A stretch of 64,000 bases of DNA from Pseudogymnoascus destructans (GCF_001641265.1 NW_020167520.1:2480001-2544000), one strand, 5' to 3'; numbered from the stretch's first letter, positions 21,923-33,592 are shown. Notes: generated by a model not told the origin, from the sequence alone. Numbers and translations are program-made.

Positions 21923-23182
21923 ATGGAATCAGGTAGCCCCTCACCATTAGCGTTCGCCAGCTCAAATATCTCGTGTAGAATACAAGTGGACTCTGAGTAG
22001 TTCTTGACATTCGTTGTATCGCTGTCTGGAGAAAATGCTGTCAAATGATATTGTGATGCTCTCGTGATAGGCTCGGCGCAACATACTGGCGTAGAAATAT
22101 CATCTATTTGTAGCTGGAACTCGTAGAGTTGACTAACCAATCTTTGCCTCCTGGTTAGTTAACTGTCTAGCAGAGATTATGGCCATATACATATCGTCAA
22201 GATCAGGCGCACCAGACCATGACCACTTCTGATTACAACCTGTGACCTTGGGGATAGTGTTGCCGGGGTACTTTCTCCACTCTTTTCAAGCGCGAAAGCT
22301 TCGCGACTGGCAGTAGGCGTATAGGGTGATTGGAGGATTTGATTTGGCTCAATTCAGCATCAAGTCACCCAGAAGAAAACTGGTCGGGAAGGATCCCCAT
22401 CCAATCTACTTCACATCCCACTCGAACACAGCTTCCACGATGGCTTCGTCGACCTGTGACGCGACAGACAGTCAAACACAAATCAAGCTGCAGGCTTGAA
22501 GCGTTCGCGCAGCGGCCTAAATGCACTGGGGCCTGAATCATATCCAAGATTCTTCCTCCACCTTCGATTTGCTTCCACGTGTGACCCCACCATTAGCGCG
22601 GTTCGCGAGAAGAGATACCGCAGTCCTACTCACCGTGGACTTTGCGACCGATGGAATCGTTCATGGAACTTTTGTAGTTTGCTACAGGGTGCAATGTATG
22701 GCTCCACATAATTAAGTTCTCGAAACTTACACACCGAAGCATTATTAATTCGTTCATACTTGACGCATCTTTGCTGCCTGGAATGTATTGAAAGCCCAAA
22801 CTGCGCCTGAGCAAATCACATGGGCACTACTGAGCCCCACCACTTTCTTCATCTCACCATCGAGCTTTGAGTATACTATCAAGGCACAGGACATATATTC
22901 GACTTTCAAGACTCGTTTTTTTCACCTTCCAATCAGGGTAAGCCACCCTCTACGTCAAGGTGAATAGCTGCTTCGTACATCGTACCCCGCGCTGAGTCAT
23001 CATCAAACGCCTTACAAACTCCAACAAATTTGAACCTCCACCTCGAGCCTCACCAAACACACCTGCTCTTCCTTTGTACATAACTGTCAGTATTGCTCAA
23101 CTGTGAGGCCGAAGAGAAATTTGTTTTCCAATTTAATCAACTTTGGAATTTAAACCCAGCTGGGAATTGGTTTACTACTCTA
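21923..23182. other. Intergenic inside the inverted-repeat segment
   Basis: 1.26 kb with only short unsupported ORFs on both strands. No RNA gene or repeat was recognised. Confidence 0.5.
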
Positions 23183-23478
23183 ATGCCTGAGGTACGTCAA
23201 GTTCAACCCATATCTAAAAGCTTACTAGTCTAATGCAAAAATCGCAGGCCGAACAAACTGTCAACGGGGACTACGAATCCATCGACTATCATACTTTCAA
23301 AGGGGTTGCTTATGATAGAACCATGGCATGGAAAACCGGATCTGGCAACATAGGTGTAGGTGTACAGGGACAAATCACCTCGCGGAAGACAGACATGGAC
23401 AAAGAGAACGAAATTCTTCCTGCAGGGCAGACAGTTGTTGTGATGAATATGAACTTCAAATTGGTGCGAGCTAGCTAG
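23183..23478 (+). CDS. Small protein (79 aa), unknown function
   Basis: Two exons, 23183-23191 (ATG plus two codons) and 23248-23478, with a 56-bp intron GTACGT...CGCAG and a TTACTAGTCTAAT branch region. The product has no signal peptide or membrane helix; middle part YHTFKGVAYDRTMAWKTGSG, end PAGQTVVVMNMNFKLV. No family recognised. Its last bases overlap the 3' end of the convergent minus-strand 416-aa gene by 4 bp. The tiny first exon makes the start uncertain. Confidence 0.45.
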
Positions 23479-24769
23479 AGTCTGGGATATATTTTTGCAA
23501 ACATATCTACACCTGCCCCAAAGCCCAACATCACAACCACCTTGCAATCGGTGCCATCATCACCGTCGGGAAAAGACACATCAACAGCGCTTGTACCTAT
23601 TGACATTCCCGCCGTCTCCTCTTCCTTCCTCCAATTGCTGGCTTTCATGGCCTCAAAGAGATAGGCACCAAGTATGCTCCTCAAATCTTCAACAGGTTTG
23701 ATAACATCCTCGAGTCGGTTCTCCGCATTGTCAGCGAGAGGGGAACGACCTAGTTCAGACGGAGTGAAGTTCTTCTTTGCCTGCGAAATAGCTTTCCCGA
23801 CTGATAGACACAGCCAGATCTCCAATTTGAAATCCTCACCCTTATCATCAGCAACATGCAAACGCACAGTATTAGTAAAAGTTATCCATCGTATGTCCTT
23901 CTCGTGATGTCTCATACGGCTCGCATTCATACCGTCAACAAGGTAGTCTCCAAGAATACTCCTCAACTTGTCTACCTCAGCCATCATTGCTATATTCGTT
24001 TTACTTGCTTCAGCCTGGTAGCCATTCTCCGCAGCCGCGCTACTTTGGTCGGACATGGGTGCAATTATTGCTTCAGAAAAGGATGAATCAAGACTTGGTA
24101 CGCTTCCCGCCTGAAGATTAACACCAGCCAGGACCTCAGTTTTCTCGATAGATCTTGCCCGTGTCGCAGGGTTATGCCCATCTAGGGCGCTGGGTCGGCC
24201 ATCCTGACCCGCCCCACGTTTCCGTTTCTGACCATTTTTATCGTCCCCACTGACGCTGCTGAGCTGCTTTAACAAACGCAGGTGATCGAGAGATGAGGAG
24301 ATCCAAGCTTCTCGCTCTTTTGGCTTCGAAATGCTCTCTGCCGCAAAAAAAATTGCACCCTCTGCGAAAAGATGAGCATAGTTGGCAGAAGACGAGTCAA
24401 CATACCAAATGTAGCTACTGCACGTTGTTGAGAGTTGAGGGCTTTGCAGTATTTTTGCCAATCACCGAAGAGATCAGACTTGTATTTATCAGAACTGTAC
24501 TGTTCAGAAACGGCTTGAACAACACCATCAATATCTTGAAAGTTCTCCAGGAGGGAAGGGGTTGTGTGAAACGCCAGAGGAACGAGGTGATTGATCGGAA
24601 TCTCTTTGTAGACGTCATCTCGGCGCCCAGCAACGTGACGACAGTTCGCTTCGTAGTGCTTTCGCCGTTGAAGGACATCTCGGAGTAGACTATCAGCGAT
24701 GTTATTTGGAACCAGGGAATTCCGAGGACCACGGTTAGTTGCGCCATCTTCCGTGTCGGCACCTTCCAT
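23475..24769 (-). CDS. 416-aa protein with duplicated C-terminal domain
   Basis: Two exons, complement(23475-24361, 24406-24769); the 44-bp intron GTATGT...CGCAG keeps frame. I do not recognise the family. The N-terminal 120 residues (from MEGADTEDGATNRGPRN) are soluble and helical, followed by a Ser/Lys-rich linker containing KNGQKRKRGAGQDGRP, a likely nuclear-localisation sequence. The C-terminal half contains two related blocks: EVDKLRSILGDYLVDGMNAS and VEDLRSILGAYLFEAMKAS, each followed by a charged strand region and a hydrophobic segment (EIWLCLSVG / VVVMLGFGAG), so a domain of about 70 residues has been duplicated. The ATG lies about 125 bp inside the right inverted-repeat arm. Confidence 0.65.
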
Positions 24770-24892
24770 GGCGAAACCTGGAAGCTGAATGCGAAGATAA
24801 GAGTACAGCCGTGCGCAATGAATGAAACCCGTCGAAAAGTGCAGTAGGAGGGAAAGAGCAAGACTGGGAACAGTTCAGATATGCGAAAAGTT

Positions 24893-25138
24893 AAGTGTGG
24901 GAAAAGGTAAGTGTAGGAAAAGGTAAGTGTGGGAAAAGGTAAATGTGGGAAAAGGTAAATGTGGGAAAAGGTCAATGTGGGAGAAAAGGCAAGGTGGCTT
25001 TTATCCCGTAAGAGTGTAAGGCGTGGCTATGCCAGCCGTCCAGTTAAAACGTGGCATTTGACGCACGGCGACACTTGCGGCCAGCAAGCCTCACACGCTA
25101 TTCCACGATTGTCGATCATGGACTTAGGGAATTGCTCA
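24893..25138. repeat. Right arm of long inverted repeat
   Basis: Inverted copy of 20148-20378. It includes six GTGTGGGAAAAGGTAA-type tandem units at about 24893-24985. Confidence 0.85.
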
Positions 25139-25598
25139 GCAGCTTTCTACAACTGCTTTGAGAAGGTAAGGCTGTTGGCGAGATGATAGTTCTGCTTACC
25201 ACTTCTGTGTACTGCCCTCTAATGAGTTATGATGAGTGCTCGGCGGTAACCGGTACATATGCAATGCAGATACGGTTGGTTCTCAACCCATGATAAAAGT
25301 GATATTGAAGTCGTTGCAGGGCTAGGTGTTCGAAAAAAGGAGGTTGATCCAATTATAGTACCTCTTCGCGCTGGGGGTTTGCACTCTATGAGTAGACTTT
25401 GATTCCCATGTGTCCTATTCGTCCTTATTTTAAGACATTCTACAGGCCATTCCAATTTGCTCTATCATTTAGTGGCAATGCCTACTCTGGGAGGGTACAA
25501 ATAGCACCTGCATCTCCGTTTTAAACAGTCAACAGAACAAATATCACTCCAGCAGCACCTGTCAATACATTTAAGGGGTTTTGCAATATTCAGTAGCG

Positions 25599-25973
25599 AT
25601 GTCAGCAAGATTTATCTCAGCAAGCCTGATCCGGACTGTGATCAAGAATGGAAGATCACTTGATGTTCAAATTGTAGATAGGACGACTCTGTGGACACGC
25701 CCTTCTGGATTCCCTTCTGCGGGTGTCCAAGATGACTTTGTGAACGTTGTGGAGGAGAACGCAAGCGTTTTTAGTGAAAATACTACAGCAGTTGCTATGA
25801 AGTATGAACCCTTCTGCTTGCGCTATTCTGCATATTTAATAAGTATCAACTAACCTTGACACAGGGAATCTGAGCATCAAAGTGATCTCGACAAGCGCAT
25901 GCACTACACGGCCTTTGAATTAGATAAGAATAACAACGTTATTGCGACTCAGCACTTGGTTAAACAGAGATAG
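25599..25973 (+). CDS. Small protein (103 aa), unknown function
   Basis: Two exons, 25599-25801 and 25865-25973; the intron GTATGA...CACAG contains CAACTAACC. Spliced, the frame runs MSARFISASLIRTVIKNG ... AVAMK / ESEHQSDLDKRMHYTAF to a TAG at 25971-25973. The N-terminus is mildly amphipathic and basic. No family recognised and no close paralogue elsewhere in the window. It lies just outside the right inverted-repeat arm. Confidence 0.5.
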
Positions 25974-26213
25974 GTGATGTCCTACAGGCGTGGAGGCTCA
26001 GAGGCTCAGGTTTGTGGAAGCGATGAGGATGGATACGCAGATATTTGACACACATTTGATATTTACAACGATGGGAGCGTTTTAGCCATGAGATCTTTCA
26101 CTTTCGTTAATTAAAGCGGGATCTAAACTGAAAGTGACTCAAAGTGAGGGCCCAGTCGGCTCGAAATTTCCTGATATGGGCAGGATTCCGAGTCTAGGAT
26201 AACAATACAGTCT

Positions 26214-28480
26214 TCATTTTGCCTCAAACTCTAATATTCGTTCGCGGTTTATCGTAACTTCCTTCTCCCAAGAATTCTCAACCGCTGGACGACCCTTCCA
26301 CTCAACAAAGTATTCAATATTTCCTCTCCGTTCTCGTTTTTTGAGTAACTGCACGCCAAAATAGTTCCCTCGATAGCTCGCCTCAAAGTCATTGATGAGA
26401 TCTGAACTGATGTCGTCCCGTTTCTGCCACGTATTATCCTCATCCCGGAAGCCTGCCCACTTCACGAGGTACCAAATCACGTTGCCTACTTTTGACTTGG
26501 CAAGGAGCGCTTCAACCTCCCACCTCCCTTCCGCGGTGTCGATGGCAACTAGATTGCTTTCTACTCCTTGGCTGCTACAAAGCGGCTGAACCTCCGTGCT
26601 TTCTATGTTTCCGGGTGTAGTTGACAGTATTCTTCCGTGAGCATCGTCGGTCGAGTCGGCAGTTTCTGGTAGAATTGATGTGTAAGAAGGAAGAGCATCT
26701 CGAAGCTGTGGATCGAGCAAGTCCATTGAAAACCTGGATGGATATCTTTCCCCGCTTTCTTTAGCTGAGTTCGTTATCTTGCGTTTCTTGTACTTAGACG
26801 TCTGCGAGCGGTTCTTTAGTTTTGTGCAGTAGTGCACTTGCAACGTCCCTTTGGTCCTTTCCGGAAAGTACTCTGCTATTTCGTCCCATGGCAATTTGTC
26901 TTTCTCTTTCAGCTGTATCAACAGTTCGTCGTCATCTTCTGAATATGTCGAATGCCTACCAGGTCTGCTCACAACTCGTTCTCGCAAAGGCAGTCGCTCC
27001 CTCTCTCTATCGCCACTAGAGCCGCAGCTGATGACATCTTGCGCCTGCTCTATCCTCCTGGGAAAATTTAAGGCAGTACACTATTCCCGACTGGAATGTT
27101 TGCAGTGTAAGAGATCCACGAATTGGTATCTCATGACTCTCTAGCGGGGAATCGAACGACGTCGCTCCTGTCTCCGGAGTTGAGATGTCAGAGGAATTGG
27201 CCATAGCAAGAGAAGCTTCTTTCACATTGCTGGGGTCCGTGAGTGCAGAGCTCTCCGTGCTTCTTGCCCGCCTCGGCCGTTTTAGTCTCCGCTCTTGTAT
27301 CTCAGAGCCAGCGGTGTCGCTATCATTAACATGATCTCCACCATTAATATATTGACTCTTTGGAGGGAAATCGGAAGAGGCCGCTGTTCCTCTCTGGCTT
27401 AAGACATCGGTCGGAAAAGTAATGTCCTTCATATTGCTGAAGCTTGTTTGTGCAGAGCTATCCGTGCTCTTTGCCCTCCTTCGCCGTTTTAAACGCTGTG
27501 GGTGCTCTATATCCGAACCGGAGCTATCATTGGCATGGTCTTCGCCATCAGTTTCATCTGTGCTTCCATCTCGATCATCGCTATGCGTCAGCCCAAGGCT
27601 TAGTTCGATCTTGTCCAAATGGTCGTTCTCTGCGGAAATGTTATCATTGCGATCCCTTCTTGATTTTGGTTGATATTTATCGATCTTGTCTTCGTTCGTT
27701 GGGATTCCTTCGGTCACAGAGATAGCACTGGTTTCTTGAACACTACCCAAACCGGATAGACCGTCTGTCTTAAGCTTGCTCATGTTTTGAGAGGCAAGCA
27801 ACAGCACGTCATTCACCTTTGTCGTAGTTGTCTGTATCGTCGCATCACTTAGTGCAGCTTGAGAACCGGAGAGATCTACTAGGATCTCCCTCACAGCATC
27901 GTCCAGCACTCCACTGTCGCCCAATCACTGTCCAGGAGGATAGGCTCATCTGAAAGACATGAGCAACGCGCTTTGCAATTACTGGAGGCTTCCGGCTACT
28001 CACACTGGCTTGTACCCCATTTCAGTTTATCCGAACCTGTCACGTTTCCGCGGACGCTGCTAAGGCTGCCATTTATATCTGGTAATAGGAGTTCTTCGAT
28101 AGAAGGAAACTCCGTCTCTGCATCGCTGACGTCTGCATCTTCACTGTATCGAATAGACTGCGTGCTTTCTGCATTTGGTCAGCTGTTGCCGTCATAAAGA
28201 AACATGGACACATACCTCCTGTTCCTGGTAGAGATTGGCGTTGACGTTGATTAAGAGGCAGTTCTGCGTGGTCCGAACTGGATGACATGTGCATCTGGGC
28301 TGCGTCATGCGTAATTGCCCTCTTGACCCCTTCAAAATGGGCACTGGCTGTAGACGGTTGAAAGTGAGTCGAACCAACACCTGGTTGTGGATCCGAAGGT
28401 GGCCAAAATGTCGAAGGCGGTATAGCCACAGGACGTGGTGGTTGATAAAATTGTTGGCTGTCCCACTGAATAGAAGTCAT
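26214..28480 (-). CDS. SANT/Myb-like plus tandem chromodomain protein
   Basis: Model complement(26214-27027, 27080-27913, 28006-28168, 28216-28480), about 691 aa. The first two exons (from MTSIQWDSQQFYQPPRPV) and the last one are firm; the two middle junctions use weaker sites and may be wrong. Near residues 448-495 is a fungal Myb/SANT-like helix set (YSEDDDELLIQLKEKDKLPW...GTLQVHYCTKL). The C-terminus has two chromodomains: WEVEALLAKSKVGNVIWYLV with KWAGFRDEDNTW, and FGVQLLKKRERRGNIEYFV with EWKGRPAVENSWE. The middle repeats one block twice: RLKRRRRAKSTDSSAQT and RLKRPRRARSTESSALT. This combination suggests a nuclear protein that binds DNA and methylated histone or chromatin. Its place next to transposons is notable; whether it is a host gene or element-borne is open. 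Confidence 0.7.
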
Positions 28481-29017
28481 CTTGAACTTTGATATTGGAG
28501 GAGATCTATGAACTCGCAATCTGCTGAGCGACACCCGTCCTATATATACTCGCGAGCTACGGCTAGTGCCTGGAATCCGGCCTACAGAACACCCGTGGCA
28601 GTCGCCCAACCGCTCAAGCTTGCAGTGGCAATACGGGGGACACGCAAGGTGGCGGTCACGGCGCGCAGAGCTGCTCACCGATATCTGCTGTCGGATGTAG
28701 CAAGTACTCTTATAATGGCGGCGGACAGTTCAAGCTGTGCCAGTATTCGATGCAGACTGTTGAACGATTGTCGAATCAGGACCGAATGGGGGGGTGGTGA
28801 CTTGCGTGGTGTTTCCGGGAACTCGACCCCGGTCGTGGAGAGTTGTTATTCATGAAGCTTGCTGAGAGGGTAGAGTTCTTCGATCACGAGCACTTTCGTT
28901 AAATGTTCGAGCCCAAAAAGCTATAATTTCTCTTCTTTCTATTTATCAAGCAATCGCATCGATATTCATGCTCTGCGGTTTTGTTTTCCCCACAGCACAG
29001 ACATGGGGCGCGCATGA

Positions 29018-29150
29018 ATGACTGGGTGATTAGGCAATTGATTTTCTGCTATATACGCTCGATATTACTTGGAGAATAATGAGGGCTGAGTGATTAGGAA
29101 ATTGATTTTATGATATGATCTAGTCATGATGTTGCTTGGATGATGATGGG
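29018..29150. repeat. Imperfect tandem duplication of about 65 bp
   Basis: Two copies, starting near 29020 and 29085, share GTGATTAGG.AATTGATTTT and a later GGA.(G)ATGATG.GG.CTGA-like end. Confidence 0.6.
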
Positions 29151-29201
29151 CTTGACTCGGTCACTGGTAACACCAGACGAATTCGAAAATATCAGAGTAT
29201 C

Positions 29202-29296
29202 TCAAAGGACGAAATCCGATGGCTAAGATAGAGTGTTTTCACCCAACATGCAAGTCGCAAGGACTTGTTCTCGAAAGGTTGGAGTATTCCAAGGGT
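29202..29296 (+). pseudogene. Fragment of the DUF3435 gene 3' end
   Basis: About 95 bp match 58731-58825 (C-terminal zinc-finger part of the DUF3435 gene) at roughly 90 percent, including a 48-bp run beginning GGCTAAGATAGAGTGTTTTC. It starts and ends abruptly and lies next to the Tigger-like relic. Confidence 0.85.
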
Positions 29297-29337
29297 TAGC
29301 ACAAATAATCATAATAATCATGACTAACTTAAGTGCA

Positions 29338-31133
29338 AGTAAAGCACCGGTATAACGATTCTCGATTAAGCGATAACTTCATTATTGCGATATTTTTCCT
29401 AGCCCTAACGTCACCACCATACAAATACCGATACTCACGATATCGCTACTTCCTTTCCTAAATATGGCTTTATCCGTGCTAACGTTGCTCTATTTAGGCT
29501 TCTAAATGAAACGATTTGCAATAACTATTTAGCAACGCTATGCTCTACGTAAGTGGGCACATCAACAACACCCGAAGCCTTCTCAAAAGCAATGTATCGA
29601 ATGGTTCTCTTAGAACTATAGCCATAAGCTTAGTTAGTCGACAGTTTCTAAGTCTTTAAGCTCGCATTTCAAAGATCTAGACAAAGCTATACAACCTATA
29701 GGACCACGACTACAAGTTGGACAGTGGCTAGAGGTAGAACGACTCCTTATTATATGGCAGTAACGAATCCAATCACGCACGCGGAGGTTTTACAAGTAGT
29801 GATATACTACAAGAAAAGGCCCGAGAGATTGGCAACAACTACTAAATGACGATAATCTACTATGCCTAGACTTTTCAACTAGCTGGCTCCATCGATTTAA
29901 AGCACGATATCACATTAAGGTTTATACAAAACACGGTAAAGGGGGCTCTTGTCTAGAAACAGCAAGAGGAGGAAATGAAGGCTCTATGAACTATTGCTAG
30001 TGAATTCAAAGAGGAGGATGTTTATAATATTGACGAGACAGGCCTATTTTGGAAGATGATGCCCTCTCGAGGGCTTGTAACACAAACGCTTCCTAGATTA
30101 AAGAAGGACAAGACTCGAATTAGCCTTGTATTTTGTGTTAATGCTTCTAGAACTAATCGTCTACCTTGGATGATTTGACGATATAAGCAGCCACGTGCAC
30201 TTCGAAATATCAATATACCATTAATAGGAGGGCAATGGCGTGCGAGCTAGAAGACTTAGATGAATACAACAATTATAAGCGAATGGCTTCATGATTTCTA
30301 TTAGCATATTAGAATGACTCGAGAAGTTCTTCTTATAATGGATAACTTCTCAGCTCATAGCGCTGCTCTTGAGCTTTGCCCCCCTCCTACAAACATACGT
30401 ATTTGTTAGCTTCCTGCGAATAGTACTAGTCGATTCTAGCCCCTTAATCAAGGAATTATTCAATCATTCAAATGCTATTATCGACGACAGTGGCTCAATG
30501 CTTATACTTAAGATCAAAATCCACTTACGTTAATGAATCTACACTTTGCAGTCTGATGGATTCTACGGAGCTGGAATCATTATGTTACAAAGACAACAAT
30601 CTACAACTGTTTTCGAAAATCTACGCTTGTTAACATTCCGATTGCTCTTCTGATTCCAATCGCTCCTCTAGGTATTAACGAACTCTACAACCCAGTTATA
30701 CAGGCTAGTAATATTTACGACGTTATGGCGATCTCTAACTTTCCAAATCCGAGCGACGAAGAAGGGGATATACAAGATGGGATACCAAGCGAGGACGAAG
30801 TTCTACAAGAGGTCATTGATGAGCATCTAGGTCCTCAGCAAACTCAAGATGATGATGAAGAAGAGCTGCAATTAGAGCGCTCTTTAATTCTGTAAAGAGC
30901 GCTCGTCAAGCACTCTAGGTTCTGATTGAGTTTACCGAACAGCAAGAGGCTCTTCAATCAGACTATTTACGAGGCCTCGAGCGTTTAGAATTCGCTCTCG
31001 AGGCATTGGATCAAGAGTCACGGGTGCAAAGTACGTTAGATAGTTGGATTACATAAGAATCAATATAGCGATATTATCATTATAACGATATATTCTGCTG
31101 GCAGCAAATGCATCGTTATATCGGTGCTTTACT
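29338..31133. mobile_element. Decayed Tigger/pogo-type DNA transposon
   Basis: Terminal inverted repeats AGTAAAGCACCGGTATAACG (29338 on) and its inverse ending CGGTGCTTTACT (31122-31133) differ at a single position over about 21 bp. TA follows the right end (31135-31136); the left duplication is lost. It encloses a transposase relic. Confidence 0.85.
29530..30893 (+). pseudogene. Tigger/pogo transposase relic
   Basis: Readable pieces include DVYNIDETGLFWKMMPSRGL (first catalytic Asp), YKQPRALRNINIPLIGG, LLIMDNFSAHSAALEL (second Asp) and PLNQGIIQSFKCYYRRQWL, where the third Asp is now Asn. Stops occur where CGA, CAA or CAG codons would be expected (for example TGA after LPWM). The C-to-T and G-to-A direction fits RIP. 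Frame is mostly kept, so decay was by point mutation. Confidence 0.85.
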
Positions 31134-31297
31134 GTAATTGGCCTTGTATAGTCTAGTAAATGGGTTTTGCTCACTAGCACAGTATGGAGACGACACATTT
31201 CTAGCAGCTCTGTATGTGCTTAGAGCGTAGCTACTACTTGTCTTGAAGCCAGCCCATTATCTATATATATGAAGATATGGTTCATAACTATCCCAGA

Positions 31298-33083
31298 CTA
31301 CGTATACCTAAATGGATGCGCCTCGGTATTTAACACATATTCGTCTAAGCTCACCAACTCAGGCCCGCTGTACAGCAGATAGAAGTATTTCAACGTCTCC
31401 GCAAGCCAGAAACTCTCCATGGAATCTTCCTTGGTTGGGTTGACTTCCATTACATTTTTGAGCCTCGCATGTGCAATATCAGTCTTCGTGTGTTTTGTTA
31501 TTGCCTGGAACATCTTCCATCCCTTGTCCTGCCACGACGGGTCAGCCGTAAGGCGGTACATGATAAAAACCGACTCTATCGCTTCCGGGCGGAGCTGGTA
31601 GGAAGAATCACCAACGGTGCGGAAGCCGTTCCCTGTTTTGGTCCAATTGCATGCGGTAGGGTCGTCACATTTGTCGACGTGGAAGATCTCCGGCATTATC
31701 CCCGATGGTGTGTTCTCGTACGCCCACACGCATCCATCAGTGAGCTTTTTAGCCATGTCCAGTTCATCCTCGGAGTTGCTAATTCGAGACCCAAGCCCTA
31801 CCATCCCGCCAACGAAGCAAGCCAAGTGTTGGACTTCGGTATTGAGTTTTGTGACTACTGAGTTGGCGTTGTACGTGCCCGAGAAGAGAATATCGGGGTT
31901 TTCCGGGAGCTTGGGTCGAAAGAACAGGTTCTTGCTAAATGTCGAGAGGGCAGTGCGATACATGTTGAGGTATTGCTCGGACGAACTCGACGAGCCAACC
32001 AGTAGATGAGTTTTGGGCAGGTACTCATAGGCAGAGTCTAAGGGGTATGTTAGAAAATAGGTACGGCCAACAGATGGGTATCTGAGACTCACCAGCAAAG
32101 GCGCCGAGCGTATACGAGCTGGTTGAGAATGCCAACTTGGGTCCCTTGCAGTCTACTTGCGAGGGCCACATCCCAGGCAGTGAAGATTTCATCTGCATAT
32201 CGTCCAACTGGTCTGTGATCTTTTGCACCGCGTCCAAATACTTCGGATTTCCCGTGACTTGGCTAAGTCGAATAAGCTCCAGGCTCAAGCTTGCAATCTG
32301 CGCGACCAGCACTCCATTGTCACCCGGTAACAGTCCATCCACCTCCCTCTCCCACCAGTAATAAGGGACTGGGATCCCACTTTCAGTATTAAATGCGCCG
32401 TAGAGGAAGTCTCCCAGCTCCGTCGCCTTTTTGAGGAGAATTGGGTAGTTGTGCCCACTGATATCCCATGCGCCAAGCAACCCACCCAAATAACGAATAT
32501 TAACCTCGAAAATAGGGACACGCTCAGCCTTCGGTTTCAAAAAGTTGATCTTCTCCAGAGCCTTGAGAGCATCCTCAAATTCGTCAATCATTCCCATTAT
32601 GTATAGAGAGTCCAGCCCGTCCACTATTGTCGCTGCCCAGCCGGCGAAAGGATCCTTGTGCCCCCCCGACAAAGGCATCACCTCATCATGGAGCCATGCA
32701 TGCTTCTTGTACCCCTTCCAAGCATGTTCAAACGCATCCTTAACTTCCTCCCTCCGTTGTAGCCGCAATTCCTTAGTGGCAGGGTATTCAGATGGAAACG
32801 TGGCTTGTATGTTGTACTGGCGCTTCTCTGTTGGGGCGGCAGTGGGGGATGGGCGTCCATGGGATGGGGTTTCATGGGATGGACGTTCATGGGATGGGCG
32901 TTCGTGTGAGACACTATGGTGTGGGAATGTGAAAAATAGGACGATTAAAATGATGGTGAGAACCAGATATCTAATCTTTCTCCGTTGCGAAAGAATGCGC
33001 GACTTGGTGGAGGGCGAGAGCGAGAGGTAGCAAAGCATTGTGTTGGTTTGGCCCTCTGCCTTGCCTTTAATATTTCTGGGCAT
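31298..33083 (-). CDS. Class I alpha-1,2-mannosidase (GH47)
   Basis: Two exons, complement(31298-32037, 32093-33083), 576 aa; a 55-bp intron sits inside LGAFA/DSAYEYL. It removes alpha-1,2-mannoses from N-glycans in the secretory pathway. The product is a type II membrane protein: basic N-terminus, one anchor (YLVLTIILIVLFFTF), then a stem. The catalytic domain shows AFEHAWKGYKKHAW, DGLDSLYIMGM, FEVNIRYLGGLL, MWPSQVDCKG, LRPEAIESVFIMYRL and the C-terminal calcium-site ending LNTEAHPF, all GH47 signatures. The stem has four SHERP-type pentad repeats. An alternative start at the ATG at 33038 is possible; the ATG at 33083 was chosen because it keeps the longer cytosolic tail. Confidence 0.93.
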
Positions 33084-33592
33084 CACAGCGCCGAAGGTGA
33101 TAGTGATATATGGGATATGTCGACTGCAAGAACCGGCGCTGTGGTCATGGCGGAAAGGGGAAGAGTTTCAGCGTCGTTGTGACATTGGCGCATGTATCTT
33201 ATCTTTACACTACACAGTGAGGGGTTAGGACTCCAATGTTTCTTGTTGGATGCATGACTTACTACTGGTGTTCTGAAAGAGTGACGAGAGGAAATGGTGC
33301 TGCCAGTCGCCCAGATGAGAGAAGTTGATGCTGGACCCTGAATCCCTCTCGGCGTGGCTGGACCCTTGCGAGGCTGAACACATGGTCTCACGCGATAAGG
33401 AGCAATGCGCGGGCCAAACCCTAGCTTGAACTTCCCATCGCCAGATAAACCCCACGAGGAACTCGACACAACAACAATCTCTTCAAAACCATCATTTTCA
33501 AATTGCCATTATCTACATCTTCTAGCTGGATGTTTATGCTGTAACCCCACCACAGACGTTATTTCGAAACTGACCCTTTCCGTTGGCCCGTC

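Larger units (their letters stand above)
20148..25138. mobile_element. Segment bounded by long inverted repeats
   Basis: About 230 bp at 20148-20378 recur inverted at 24893-25138. Shared landmarks from outside in are AAGCAATTCC, GATCTACAA-like, TAGCGTGT, GTGCGTCAAATGCCACGTTT, GGATAAAAGCCACCTTGCCT and an array of CCCACACTTACCTTTT-type units. Between the arms are a kinase (+), a 79-aa gene (+) and a 416-aa protein gene (-). No transposase was recognised and the outer boundary and target duplication are not resolved, so a non-autonomous or captured-gene transposon is an inference. Confidence 0.6.

Noticed and set aside
22330..22814. Small ORFs on both strands downstream of the kinase
   Set aside because: Short, mutually overlapping, without splice continuity or recognisable sequence.
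20148..25138. Autonomous DNA transposon
   Set aside because: No transposase or recombinase domain found between the inverted arms; only kinase and unknown proteins.
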